Shown here: piece by piece, positions 1-5,220 of the stretch
How positions within the stretch are numbered: the first letter of the stretch is position 1
Layout: the number at the start of each line of letters is the position of its first letter
Assembly: GCA_964568955.1 (NCBI GenBank)
Contig: CAZMSM010000095.1
Span: 1 to 6,029 of the forward strand
Source of the DNA: UBA1447 sp964568955
GTDB taxonomy: Bacteria; Bacillota; Clostridia; Oscillospirales; Acutalibacteraceae
Length of the DNA stretch: 6,029 nucleotides
Reading direction: 5' to 3'
Notes under the pieces: model-generated
What the model saw: only the letters and a program-made list of their open reading frames with translations
Database searches by the model: none
Told to the model about the DNA's origin: nothing
Made by a program: the position numbers and the translations under genes

Positions 1-7
1 AACAAGA

Positions 8-13
8 CTCCTT
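8..13 (-). promoter_or_regulatory. possible Shine-Dalgarno site of a gene beginning just beyond the left edge
   Basis: On the minus strand the 27 bases after the alkyltransferase stop contain AAGGAG, with seven bases left before the window edge. That is a normal Shine-Dalgarno spacing for a start codon lying just outside. It suggests a further minus-strand gene, closely spaced behind the alkyltransferase and probably co-transcribed with it. The start codon itself cannot be seen, so this is inference. Confidence 0.3.
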
Positions 14-27
14 GCCAAATCTTTGCC

Positions 28-498
28 TTATTCCATCTGATCCGAGGCACAACGCTCAAGCTCCAGCAGTGATTCTTTCATGCCAAGACCCCCGGCATAG
101 CCGACGAGCTTTCCGTTAGACCCCACTACCCGATGGCATGGCACCACAATCATCAACGGGTTTTTATTGTTCGCCATCCCAACTGCGCGGCTCGCTTTGG
201 GGTTGCCTACTTTTGTTGCAATCTCTTTGTAAGTGCACATTTCCCCATACGGAATCCGGCACAAGGCATTCCACACTTTTTTCTGAAATTCCGTACCGCG
301 AAGCTCGTATGGGAAATCAAATCTCCGGCGCTCTCCTTTGAGATACTCGCGTACCTGCTCAAAAGCACGGTCGGAAAGTACCGAGTGATCATTGTCATCA
401 TCGATTTGATCCACACGCTTAAAAGAGACTATCGCCGTATCGGTATACCCTATTTTCAACATCCCAAACTCAAAATCGTAAAAAGCGTATTTTTTCAT
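28..498 (-). CDS. ogt: methylated-DNA--[protein]-cysteine S-methyltransferase (O6-alkylguanine-DNA alkyltransferase)
   Basis: A cytoplasmic suicide DNA-repair protein that moves a methyl or alkyl group from O6-alkylguanine (and O4-alkylthymine) to its own cysteine. The 156-residue protein has a short N-terminal ribonuclease-like domain (about 1-65) and the catalytic/DNA-binding domain (about 68-150). The acceptor is C121 in PCHRV. H122 and E142 complete the Cys-His-Glu relay, N113 is the hinge asparagine in the NKNP stretch, and R104 in SRAVG is the arginine finger; numbering is inferred from the human enzyme. Length and motifs are those of an intact Ogt-type protein without an Ada regulatory domain. 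The start at 498 is chosen because AAAGGAA lies eight bases upstream; the ATG at 534 has no such site. It follows the EamA gene in the same direction after an 86-bp gap, so read-through transcription is possible. The exact paralogue name (ogt, adaB or ybaZ-like) is less sure than the function. Confidence 0.93.
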   Translation of the reverse strand: MKKYAFYDFEFGMLKIGYTDTAIVSFKRVDQIDDDNDHSVLSDRAFEQVREYLKGERRRFDFPYELRGTEFQKKVWNALCRIPYGEMCTYKEIATKVGNPKASRAVGMANNKNPLMIVVPCHRVVGSNGKLVGYAGGLGMKESLLELERCASDQME

Positions 499-533
499 TT
501 TGATTGTTCCTTTCTTGATCCCGTCATACAACA

Positions 534-579
534 TTTGCTGTTAACAAGCACGACCTTTTTAGATGTTTGCTGACAACAA
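534..579. repeat. imperfect 14-bp direct repeat upstream of the alkyltransferase gene
   Basis: The plus-strand sequences TTTGCTGTTAACAA (534-547) and TTTGCTGACAACAA (566-579) match at 12 of 14 positions and are spaced 32 bp apart, close to three helical turns. They fill most of the gap between the permease stop and the alkyltransferase start. Paired sites on one helix face could be an operator for the alkyltransferase gene, or chance in a short AT-rich gap. I see no convincing promoter hexamers around them. Confidence 0.35.
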
Positions 580-584
580 ATCCA

Positions 585-1445
585 CTAAAACAATAATAGC
601 ACGGTCCCGGACACGACCAATAGCAAGCCGATGAATGCCTTTGCCGGTAGTTTTTCTTTCAGAAAGATACGAGAAAATACCACCGTGACAACAACACTCA
701 GTTTATCCACGGGCACAACCAAGCTGGCATCCCCCTCTTGCAAGGCACGATAGTAGAAAAGCCACGAAAGACCGGTTGCAAAGCCGGAAAGTAGGATAAA
801 TAGCCAACTTTTCCTGTCAATATCCTTTATAAGGGCATGCTTCTTTTGAAAGAAAACGATTCCCCAAGCCATAATCAATACAACAATTGTACGGATTGTT
901 GTCCCCAAATTTGATTCGACCCCTTGTATGCCGATTTTGCCGAGTATTGACGTCAACGCAGCAAAGATCGCAGACAAGGCGGCATAAAACAGCCACTTTT
1001 TACTTTTGGTGTTCGATGGGTCTGCTTGCTGTCGTTGTATCATGAGGTAAGTCCCGACAGCGAGCAAGACGATTCCAAACCCCATCCACAGGGTAGGTTT
1101 TTCTCCCAAAAACAAAAAAGCCAAAAGGATGGTCAATATCGTACTGCTTTTATCAACCGGTGTCACTTTGTTGACATCCCCGAGCTTCAAGGCTTTAAAA
1201 TAGCATAGCCAAGATATGCCCGTAGCGCCGCCCGAAAAAATCAAAAACACAAGACTATAAGCAGAAATCATGCCGATGGTATGCTGTGAGCCCACAATAA
1301 AAACCATCAGCCATGAAAATAAAAGTACAATGATCGTCCGAAGTGCCGTCGCCAAATTCGAATCTGTATTCTTAACCCCAATTTTCGCCAAAATAGCTGT
1401 CAATCCCGCAAACAATGCCGAGCATAAAGCATATAGAAGCCACAT
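585..1445 (-). CDS. EamA/DMT-superfamily inner-membrane transporter
   Basis: A membrane permease of the drug/metabolite transporter superfamily; members export or import metabolites such as amino acids, nucleosides or drugs. The substrate cannot be told here. The 286-residue protein has about ten hydrophobic segments arranged as two EamA repeats, roughly 2-137 and 151-286. The halves are unusually alike: residues 2-45 and 151-194 align without gaps at 25 of 44 identities, and the offset of 149 residues persists through the ATG(I/L)SWL and PVDK motifs (74-80/223-229 and 96-99/245-248). The start is supported by AGGGAG nine bases upstream. A charged linker (about 138-150, RQQADPSNTKSKK) joins the halves and should be cytoplasmic. 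The gene is transcribed away from the aldo/keto reductase and toward the alkyltransferase. Family assignment is firm; a specific role is not claimed. Confidence 0.88.
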   Translation of the reverse strand: MWLLYALCSALFAGLTAILAKIGVKNTDSNLATALRTIIVLLFSWLMVFIVGSQHTIGMISAYSLVFLIFSGGATGISWLCYFKALKLGDVNKVTPVDKSSTILTILLAFLFLGEKPTLWMGFGIVLLAVGTYLMIQRQQADPSNTKSKKWLFYAALSAIFAALTSILGKIGIQGVESNLGTTIRTIVVLIMAWGIVFFQKKHALIKDIDRKSWLFILLSGFATGLSWLFYYRALQEGDASLVVPVDKLSVVVTVVFSRIFLKEKLPAKAFIGLLLVVSGTVLLLF

Positions 1446-1495
1446 TTATGCCATCTCCCTAAATACATGTCGTCTTCTTGCCTTTCCATACAATC

Positions 1496-1524
1496 ATCTT
1501 AACTGGTCTGTTTATATTTTGCAA
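1496..1524 (-). promoter_or_regulatory. candidate sigma-A-type promoter of the EamA transporter gene
   Basis: Reading the minus strand, TTGCAA (1519-1524) and TAAGAT (1496-1501) are separated by 17 bp. Each matches four of six consensus positions. The -10 lies about 50 bases upstream of the start codon, leaving a short leader with the ribosome site. It is a position-supported but moderate match. Confidence 0.4.
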
Positions 1525-1565
1525 GATCTTTTGCCTTGCATTACCCACTCAAAAGGGGCACCCAT

Positions 1566-1594
1566 TTGACAATATATAGTTTTTTTGGCAATAT
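1566..1594 (+). promoter_or_regulatory. candidate promoter of the aldo/keto reductase gene, with a 10-bp direct repeat
   Basis: A perfect -35 hexamer TTGACA (1566-1571) is followed after 17 bp by CAATAT (1589-1594), a weak -10. The sequences TTGACAATAT (1566-1575) and TTGGCAATAT (1585-1594) also form a 9/10 direct repeat with 19-bp periodicity, so both promoter elements sit in copies of the same word. This may be an operator or simple AT-rich coincidence. The rest of the 205-bp divergent region (1446-1650) shows no coding sequence I would accept. Confidence 0.4.
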
Positions 1595-1650
1595 GAGTAC
1601 AATCCGTAACAACACATTTAAACTTTTTAAATTTTGATAGGAGGCAGCTC

Positions 1651-2475
1651 ATGTTAAAAGACATTAACTCTTGTGTTCGCTTGCACAACGGTGTGCAAAT
1701 GCCGTGGCTTGGCTTTGGCACCTTTCAAATCCCGGATGGTGAGGAGGTCGAACAGGCCGTTTTGTGGGCGTTAGAGACCGGCTACCGCAGCATTGAGACC
1801 GCCGCTATGTACCGCAACGAAGCGGGGGTCGGGCGTGCCCTTAAAGCGTCGGGCATCCCACGTGACCAAATTTTCCTCACGACGAAGGTGGCAAACGATG
1901 ACCAGGGGTACGAGTCAACGCTGCAAGCCTTTGAAAAGAGCTTAGAATTGTTGGAGGTCGATTATGTTGACCTGTATTTGGTCCACCGAGCGGTCAAAGG
2001 CAAATTCCCCGATACGTGGCGCGCGATGGAAACCATTTACCAAGGCGGTCGCGCACGCGCAGTCGGGGTGAGTAATTTCTTAATTCACCATCTGGAAACC
2101 CTGCGGGAGACAAGCGATTTCATGCCCATGGTCAACCAAATCGAATACCACCCCTTGTTAACGGAGATTAAACTCCTGCAATACTGTGCCCAAAAGGATA
2201 TTGTCCCAACCGCCTGGAGCCCGCTCATGCGCGGAGGAATATTCGAGAATGAAGTTGTTCAACAATTGGCGCAAAAGTATGAAAAGACAGTAGCACAAAT
2301 TGTACTGCGTTGGGATTTGCAGCATGGGGTCGTCACCATTCCAAAATCCGTTCACCGCGAGCGTATTATAGAAAACGCAAAGCTTTTTGATTTTAACCTG
2401 TCGGGCGAAGACATGGCACTTATCGATGCGCTCAACCAAGACCGGCGTATCAGCACGCACCCGGATAACTATTAA
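1651..2475 (+). CDS. aldo/keto reductase (AKR5-like, 2,5-diketo-D-gluconate reductase type)
   Basis: A cytoplasmic NADPH-dependent oxidoreductase that reduces aldehydes and ketones to alcohols. The 274-residue length, GFGTFQIPDG near the N-terminus and the C-terminal NQDRRISTHPDNY tail fit the single-domain (beta/alpha)8 bacterial AKR5 group. Catalytic positions by family alignment are Y54, K79 (TTKV) and H112 (YLVHR). The usual aspartate of the IDTA motif is glutamate, E49 (IETAAMYRNE), which is unusual. The cofactor side is intact: VGVSNF (138-143), AWSPL (188-192) and IPKSVHRER (230-238), with K232, S233 and R238 matching the NADPH 2'-phosphate contacts. AGGAGG six bases upstream fixes the ATG. 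The gene is monocistronic, with a divergent promoter region before it and a strong terminator after. The natural substrate is unknown; methylglyoxal or other reactive carbonyls are plausible but not shown. Confidence 0.92.
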   Translation: MLKDINSCVRLHNGVQMPWLGFGTFQIPDGEEVEQAVLWALETGYRSIETAAMYRNEAGVGRALKASGIPRDQIFLTTKVANDDQGYESTLQAFEKSLELLEVDYVDLYLVHRAVKGKFPDTWRAMETIYQGGRARAVGVSNFLIHHLETLRETSDFMPMVNQIEYHPLLTEIKLLQYCAQKDIVPTAWSPLMRGGIFENEVVQQLAQKYEKTVAQIVLRWDLQHGVVTIPKSVHRERIIENAKLFDFNLSGEDMALIDALNQDRRISTHPDNY

Positions 2476-2518
2476 CCTCAACGGTTAGGCCCGGTGTGGC
2501 GTTACAACGATAAATCAA

Positions 2519-2565
2519 GCAAGGCAACCGATGAGTCTAACACGTCGGATGCCTTGCCTTTTTTT
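2519..2565 (+). terminator. intrinsic terminator of the aldo/keto reductase gene, possibly bidirectional
   Basis: The arms GCAAGGCA (2519-2526) and TGCCTTGC (2550-2557) pair perfectly. After an A/A mismatch the stem continues with CCGA/TCGG, closing a loop of about 13 bases. Seven T residues follow at 2559-2565. The aldo/keto reductase stops about 40 bases upstream. The minus-strand metal operon converges on the same hairpin and meets only a weak T-rich stretch (TTGATTTA) beyond it, so termination in that direction is likely weaker. Confidence 0.85.
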
Positions 2566-2594
2566 ACACATACCCGAAAGGGTCGCCTTACGCC

Positions 2595-2822
2595 TTACTT
2601 CGCTTGCGCTTTTTTAACTTCGTACCCAAGGGCCGTGATGGCGCGAACGATGTCGTCAATTGATATTTTTTCAGCATCGAAGTCAAGTTTTACCTTGCTT
2701 GAGTTAAACATCACCTTTACGCTTTCCTTTACCACACCGTCCAAGGCTTTTGTAGCGTTTTCAATCTTTTGCACACATGATGGGCAAGTCAATGCTTCTA
2801 CCTGAATAGTTGCTTTTTGCAT
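2595..2822 (-). CDS. stand-alone heavy-metal-associated (HMA) domain protein, CopZ-like
   Basis: A 75-residue soluble metal-binding protein with the ferredoxin-like beta-alpha-beta-beta-alpha-beta HMA fold. The metal ligands are C13 and C16 in ALTCPSC; the usual methionine two residues before the first cysteine (MTCxxC) is leucine here. The pattern continues normally, with ENATKALDGV as helix 1 and the ALGYEV signature (64-69) near the end. Proteins of this type bind Cu(I) or divalent metals and pass them to a P-type ATPase or buffer them. It is the last gene of the metal operon, 95 bp after the ATPase gene, whose product lacks an HMA domain of its own, so this protein may be the detached one. 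AGGAG eight bases upstream supports the ATG. I do not assign the name copZ because copper specificity is not shown. Confidence 0.87.
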   Translation of the reverse strand: MQKATIQVEALTCPSCVQKIENATKALDGVVKESVKVMFNSSKVKLDFDAEKISIDDIVRAITALGYEVKKAQAK

Positions 2823-2840
2823 TTCCTTTTCTCCTTTCTG

Positions 2841-2903
2841 TTTTTCTATTTTTCTATTTTTCTCGTGTTAAATTTTAATCAACTTGTTTGTTTGTTTGTT
2901 TGT
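2841..2903. repeat. tandem repeats between the ATPase and HMA genes: 8-bp units and a TTTG/CAAA microsatellite
   Basis: Two simple repeats lie in the 95-bp spacer. On the plus strand TTTTTCTA is repeated at 2841-2848 and 2849-2856, with a third, imperfect copy at 2857-2864. TTTG is repeated five times between about 2884 and 2902, the first copy partial. In the transcript these are AGAAAAAT-like and CAAA tracts. The CAAA tract ends about 60 bases before the HMA start codon and the AGAAAAAT units run nearly to its ribosome site. Slippage here could change the length of the intercistronic leader without touching either reading frame. Confidence 0.8.
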
Positions 2904-2917
2904 TTTTAACTTTTCTG

Positions 2918-4768
2918 CTATCTCAATTTGTAGCGAAGGAGCCTCATCCCGTTTAAGACAACAACCAAAACGCTTGCCTCATGCACAAACATACCTATTG
3001 ACATGTTCATCCAGTCGGTAAAAAATATGCTTGCGAGTAAAAACAAGGCAACGCCCACCGCAATAACGATGTTTTGCCGCATATTGTTTGCTGTCGCTTT
3101 CGTTAACCCCAGCGCATGAGGCAAGCGGCTAAAGTCCGAGTTCATCAGGACAACATCCGACGTTTCAATGGCGACGTCTGTCCCGCTCCCCATCGCTATG
3201 CCAATTTGCGCCAAAGCCAATGAAGGGCTGTCGTTTACTCCATCCCCAACGAATACCACAATCCGGCCCTTTGCTTTCAAATCTTCAATGTAGGCTGACT
3301 TATCTTCCGGTAGCATATGTCCATGGGCCTCGGTCAAGCCCAGTTCCCGTGCTACCAAATCAACCGTTCCTTGATTATCACCCGATAGAACCACCAGGTT
3401 TTTAACCCCCAACTTTTTCAGCTTTTGGAGGCTTTCTTTTACACCCGCACGAATTTGGTCACGAATACCCATGAGTACTTTTAGCTGGCCATCAACCGAT
3501 GTCAAGACAAGTGAGTTTCCGTTCGTTTCAAATCGAGTAATATCCGCACGCATTTTTTCATTGAAGTGAACATTTTCTTGTTCCATCAAGGCAACATTGC
3601 CAACGACGACCCTGTGCCCATCCACATGGGCGATAATTCCGCCGCCTTTCATGACCTGTGTTTTTTCAACTATATGTTTTTTTACATCACCAATATAATC
3701 GACCACTGCTTTCGCCAAGGGATGGTCCGATTCATCTTCAACACTTGAAAGGTAAGCCAATACTTCCTCAACGTTATCTGCATACACTTCTTTGTCGGCT
3801 ACTTTGGGGTTGCCTGTTGTTAATGTGCCTGTCTTATCGAATACCATGGTGTCAACCCTGCTGAAATCCCGAATCACTTCGCCACCCTTTAGAAGCACAC
3901 CGTGTCGTGCTCCATTGCCAATGCCCGCTACGTTTGAAACAGGTGCGCCGATAACCAAGGCACCCGGGCATCCTAAAACCAATATGGTAATGGCCAGTTC
4001 AATGTCGCGTGAAAAAGCTCCTACAATAATGGCGAAGCCTAAAACGGCCGGTGTATAGTATTTGGAAAACCTGTCAATAAAACGTTCCGCTTCTGATTTT
4101 GAATCTTGGGCTTCTTCAACCAGTTCAATAATTTTGCCAAAGGTAGTATCTTCCCCTACACGGTCGGCAATAATTTGAATGGTTCCGTTTTCTAAAATCG
4201 TTCCGGCATATACCCCTGAACCCTTCTGTTTGCCGGCCGCAAGAGATTCCCCGGTAATACTCGCTTCGTTAATATAACCTTCCCCGGTTAATACGATACC
4301 ATCAACAGGGATTTTTGCACCGGTTTTAACAAGCAAAACATCGCCCACATCGACGTCGTCCACTTCAACCTCTTCAAACTCGCCGTTTTCCATTTGTTTT
4401 AAAGCACTTTCCGGCGCCATTTCCGTCAGTTCTTTAATGGCAGAGCGCGTTTTGTTCAATGTGCGTTGTTCGAGAAAAGCGCCAAACAGGAATAAGAATG
4501 TAACAATCGCCGACTCTTCAAGGTTTTTAATTAAAAATGCGCCACCCACTGCAAGGGTAACCAACACATCGATACTCACCACTTTGACTTTTAAAGCTTG
4601 ATACGCTTGGATTGCAATAGGCGCAACCCCTAAAACCGAGGCAATACCCAAGGCCGTAAGCGCTATGTATTCATTTTTAAACCCTAATTTACCAACAAAC
4701 CCGATGACGATTAAAATGCCACCGATTACGGTTATGTGGTTTTTTTTACTCAATATAAATCTTTGCAA
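2918..4768 (-). CDS. heavy-metal translocating P1B-type ATPase with CPG motif
   Basis: An integral membrane pump that uses ATP to move a transition or heavy metal, probably outward. The 616 residues give eight membrane helices, four before the actuator domain (about 13-100), two around 240-277 and two near 565-606. Visible motifs are TGES (172-175, dephosphorylation), CPG (267-269, metal site in helix 6), DKTGT (311-315, phosphorylated D311), SDHPLA (347-352, nucleotide binding) and GDGVND (508-513, hinge). Helix 8 carries HEASVLVVVLNGMRLL (597-612), resembling the HEGxT pattern of P1B-4 (Co/Fe/Zn) pumps rather than the copper or zinc patterns, while P1B-4 pumps usually have SPC in helix 6. 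No N-terminal HMA domain is present, which is usual for P1B-4. Translation starts at TTG: AAGGTG lies seven bases upstream, an in-frame TGA is just before, and no early ATG exists. It is the second gene of the operon, 45 bp behind the Ric-like gene. The metal is unresolved. Confidence 0.94.
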   Translation of the reverse strand: MQRFILSKKNHITVIGGILIVIGFVGKLGFKNEYIALTALGIASVLGVAPIAIQAYQALKVKVVSIDVLVTLAVGGAFLIKNLEESAIVTFLFLFGAFLEQRTLNKTRSAIKELTEMAPESALKQMENGEFEEVEVDDVDVGDVLLVKTGAKIPVDGIVLTGEGYINEASITGESLAAGKQKGSGVYAGTILENGTIQIIADRVGEDTTFGKIIELVEEAQDSKSEAERFIDRFSKYYTPAVLGFAIIVGAFSRDIELAITILVLGCPGALVIGAPVSNVAGIGNGARHGVLLKGGEVIRDFSRVDTMVFDKTGTLTTGNPKVADKEVYADNVEEVLAYLSSVEDESDHPLAKAVVDYIGDVKKHIVEKTQVMKGGGIIAHVDGHRVVVGNVALMEQENVHFNEKMRADITRFETNGNSLVLTSVDGQLKVLMGIRDQIRAGVKESLQKLKKLGVKNLVVLSGDNQGTVDLVARELGLTEAHGHMLPEDKSAYIEDLKAKGRIVVFVGDGVNDSPSLALAQIGIAMGSGTDVAIETSDVVLMNSDFSRLPHALGLTKATANNMRQNIVIAVGVALFLLASIFFTDWMNMSIGMFVHEASVLVVVLNGMRLLRYKLR

Positions 4769-4775
4769 ATTACAT

Positions 4776-4781
4776 CACCTT
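4776..4781 (-). promoter_or_regulatory. ribosome binding site that fixes the TTG start of the ATPase
   Basis: AAGGTG on the minus strand sits seven bases before the TTG at 4766-4768. The ATG overlapping this site is followed at once by a TAA in its own frame and cannot be used. The next in-frame methionine of the ATPase is around residue 117, after the first four membrane helices, so TTG is the only workable start. Confidence 0.75.
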
Positions 4782-4813
4782 TTTGCCCTTTTTCTTATCT
4801 TATCATATCTGCC

Positions 4814-5116
4814 CTAAATATGATACGCCTTATCTATTTCGGCCAGCATATTGTAAACAGCCTCATAGCTTTCGCATACGTCTTGGGGAACCGTGTAGTT
4901 AGCCGTGATTTCACGTAGCTTGACAAACTCATCATTTAATTCAGGTCTTTTGGACCCTGCCTCTTTTATTTTCACATTGATTGCATCAAACACCTTGTGC
5001 ACTTGATAAAATTCCGGGTGAGTGCCCCCGTGAACTCTTGATACAATGGGTACATATTGTTTTAATTTTTTCATATGCGCTTTTTTCGCTTGGTTAAATG
5101 TTAATTGATTGGACAT
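4814..5116 (-). CDS. small Ric-like (iron-sulfur cluster repair di-iron / hemerythrin-type) protein
   Basis: A 100-residue soluble, mostly helical protein. The part from about residue 25 onward (VHGGTHPEFYQVHKVF and LREITANYTVPQDVCESY) resembles the C-terminal part of the YtfE/ScdA/Ric family, whose members hold a di-iron centre in a four-helix bundle and help repair iron-sulfur clusters after nitric oxide or oxidant damage. Candidate metal ligands are H29, H33, E36, H40 and H99; C81 lies in the conserved-looking QDVCESYEAVYN stretch. Full-length Ric proteins are about 220 residues with an N-terminal ScdA_N domain. This one has neither that domain nor a second half, so it may dimerise or have a different job. 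The start at 5116 is preferred over 5146 because GAGGG lies seven bases upstream. It is the first gene of the metal operon. Family call from remembered similarity only. Confidence 0.6.
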   Translation of the reverse strand: MSNQLTFNQAKKAHMKKLKQYVPIVSRVHGGTHPEFYQVHKVFDAINVKIKEAGSKRPELNDEFVKLREITANYTVPQDVCESYEAVYNMLAEIDKAYHI

Positions 5117-5145
5117 CGTTTTTCCCTCTTTCCTATTTTTATTCA

Positions 5146-5174
5146 CTTATTTCCCCCGACACCCGTGGGGTCAA
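5146..5174 (-). promoter_or_regulatory. candidate promoter of the Ric-like/ATPase/HMA operon
   Basis: On the minus strand TTGACC (5169-5174, five of six matches) and AATAAG (5146-5151, four of six) are separated by exactly 17 bp, and the start codon lies about 30 bases further on. The GC-rich spacer holds an imperfect 15-bp dyad beginning GAC and ending GTC, a place where a repressor or metal sensor could bind. The same bases also form part of the palindromic repeat described next, so the call is tentative. Confidence 0.4.
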
Positions 5175-5220
5175 AAACCGCCTAGCGATAGAAGCCTCGG
5201 AACGACACGGGGGTCGTTCC
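5157..5220. repeat. paired GC-rich palindromes (REP-like hairpin) between the methyltransferase gene and the metal operon
   Basis: The arms GGAACGAC (5199-5206) and GTCGTTCC (5213-5220) form a perfect 8-bp stem with a six-base loop, ending exactly where the methyltransferase stop codon begins. A second related sequence, CGACACCCGTG (5157-5167), is complementary at 10 of 11 positions to CACGGGGGTCG (5206-5216), so two mutually exclusive foldings exist. There is no T-run after the hairpin in the methyltransferase direction, so it is not a classical intrinsic terminator. It may be an extragenic palindromic repeat that stabilises or ends the upstream message. Confidence 0.6.

Noticed and set aside
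499..534. Upstream ATG at 534 as the alkyltransferase start, adding 12 residues.
   Set aside because: No Shine-Dalgarno precedes it, whereas AAAGGAA is correctly placed before the ATG at 498, and the extra residues are not family-like.
133..573. 146-codon plus-strand open frame.
   Set aside because: It is antisense to the alkyltransferase, whose motifs are complete; the translation has no recognisable domain and the frame is a shadow.
1512..1721. 69-codon minus-strand frame across the divergent intergenic region.
   Set aside because: It runs into the 5' end of the aldo/keto reductase gene in antisense, covers both candidate promoters and resembles no family.
2870..2884. Fnr-box-like dyad (TTGAT with a spaced half-site) between the ATPase and HMA genes.
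   Set aside because: The second half matches only about three of five positions, within AT-rich sequence; too weak to call.
5117..5146. Upstream ATG at 5146 as the start of the Ric-like protein, adding 10 residues.
   Set aside because: The extra peptide is encoded by the ribosome site region itself; GAGGG seven bases before 5116 supports the shorter form, and the longer form would overlap the candidate -10.
5199..5220. The perfect hairpin as a classical rho-independent terminator for the methyltransferase.
   Set aside because: No T-run follows it in the methyltransferase direction, so it is listed as a palindromic repeat; it may still affect message ends.
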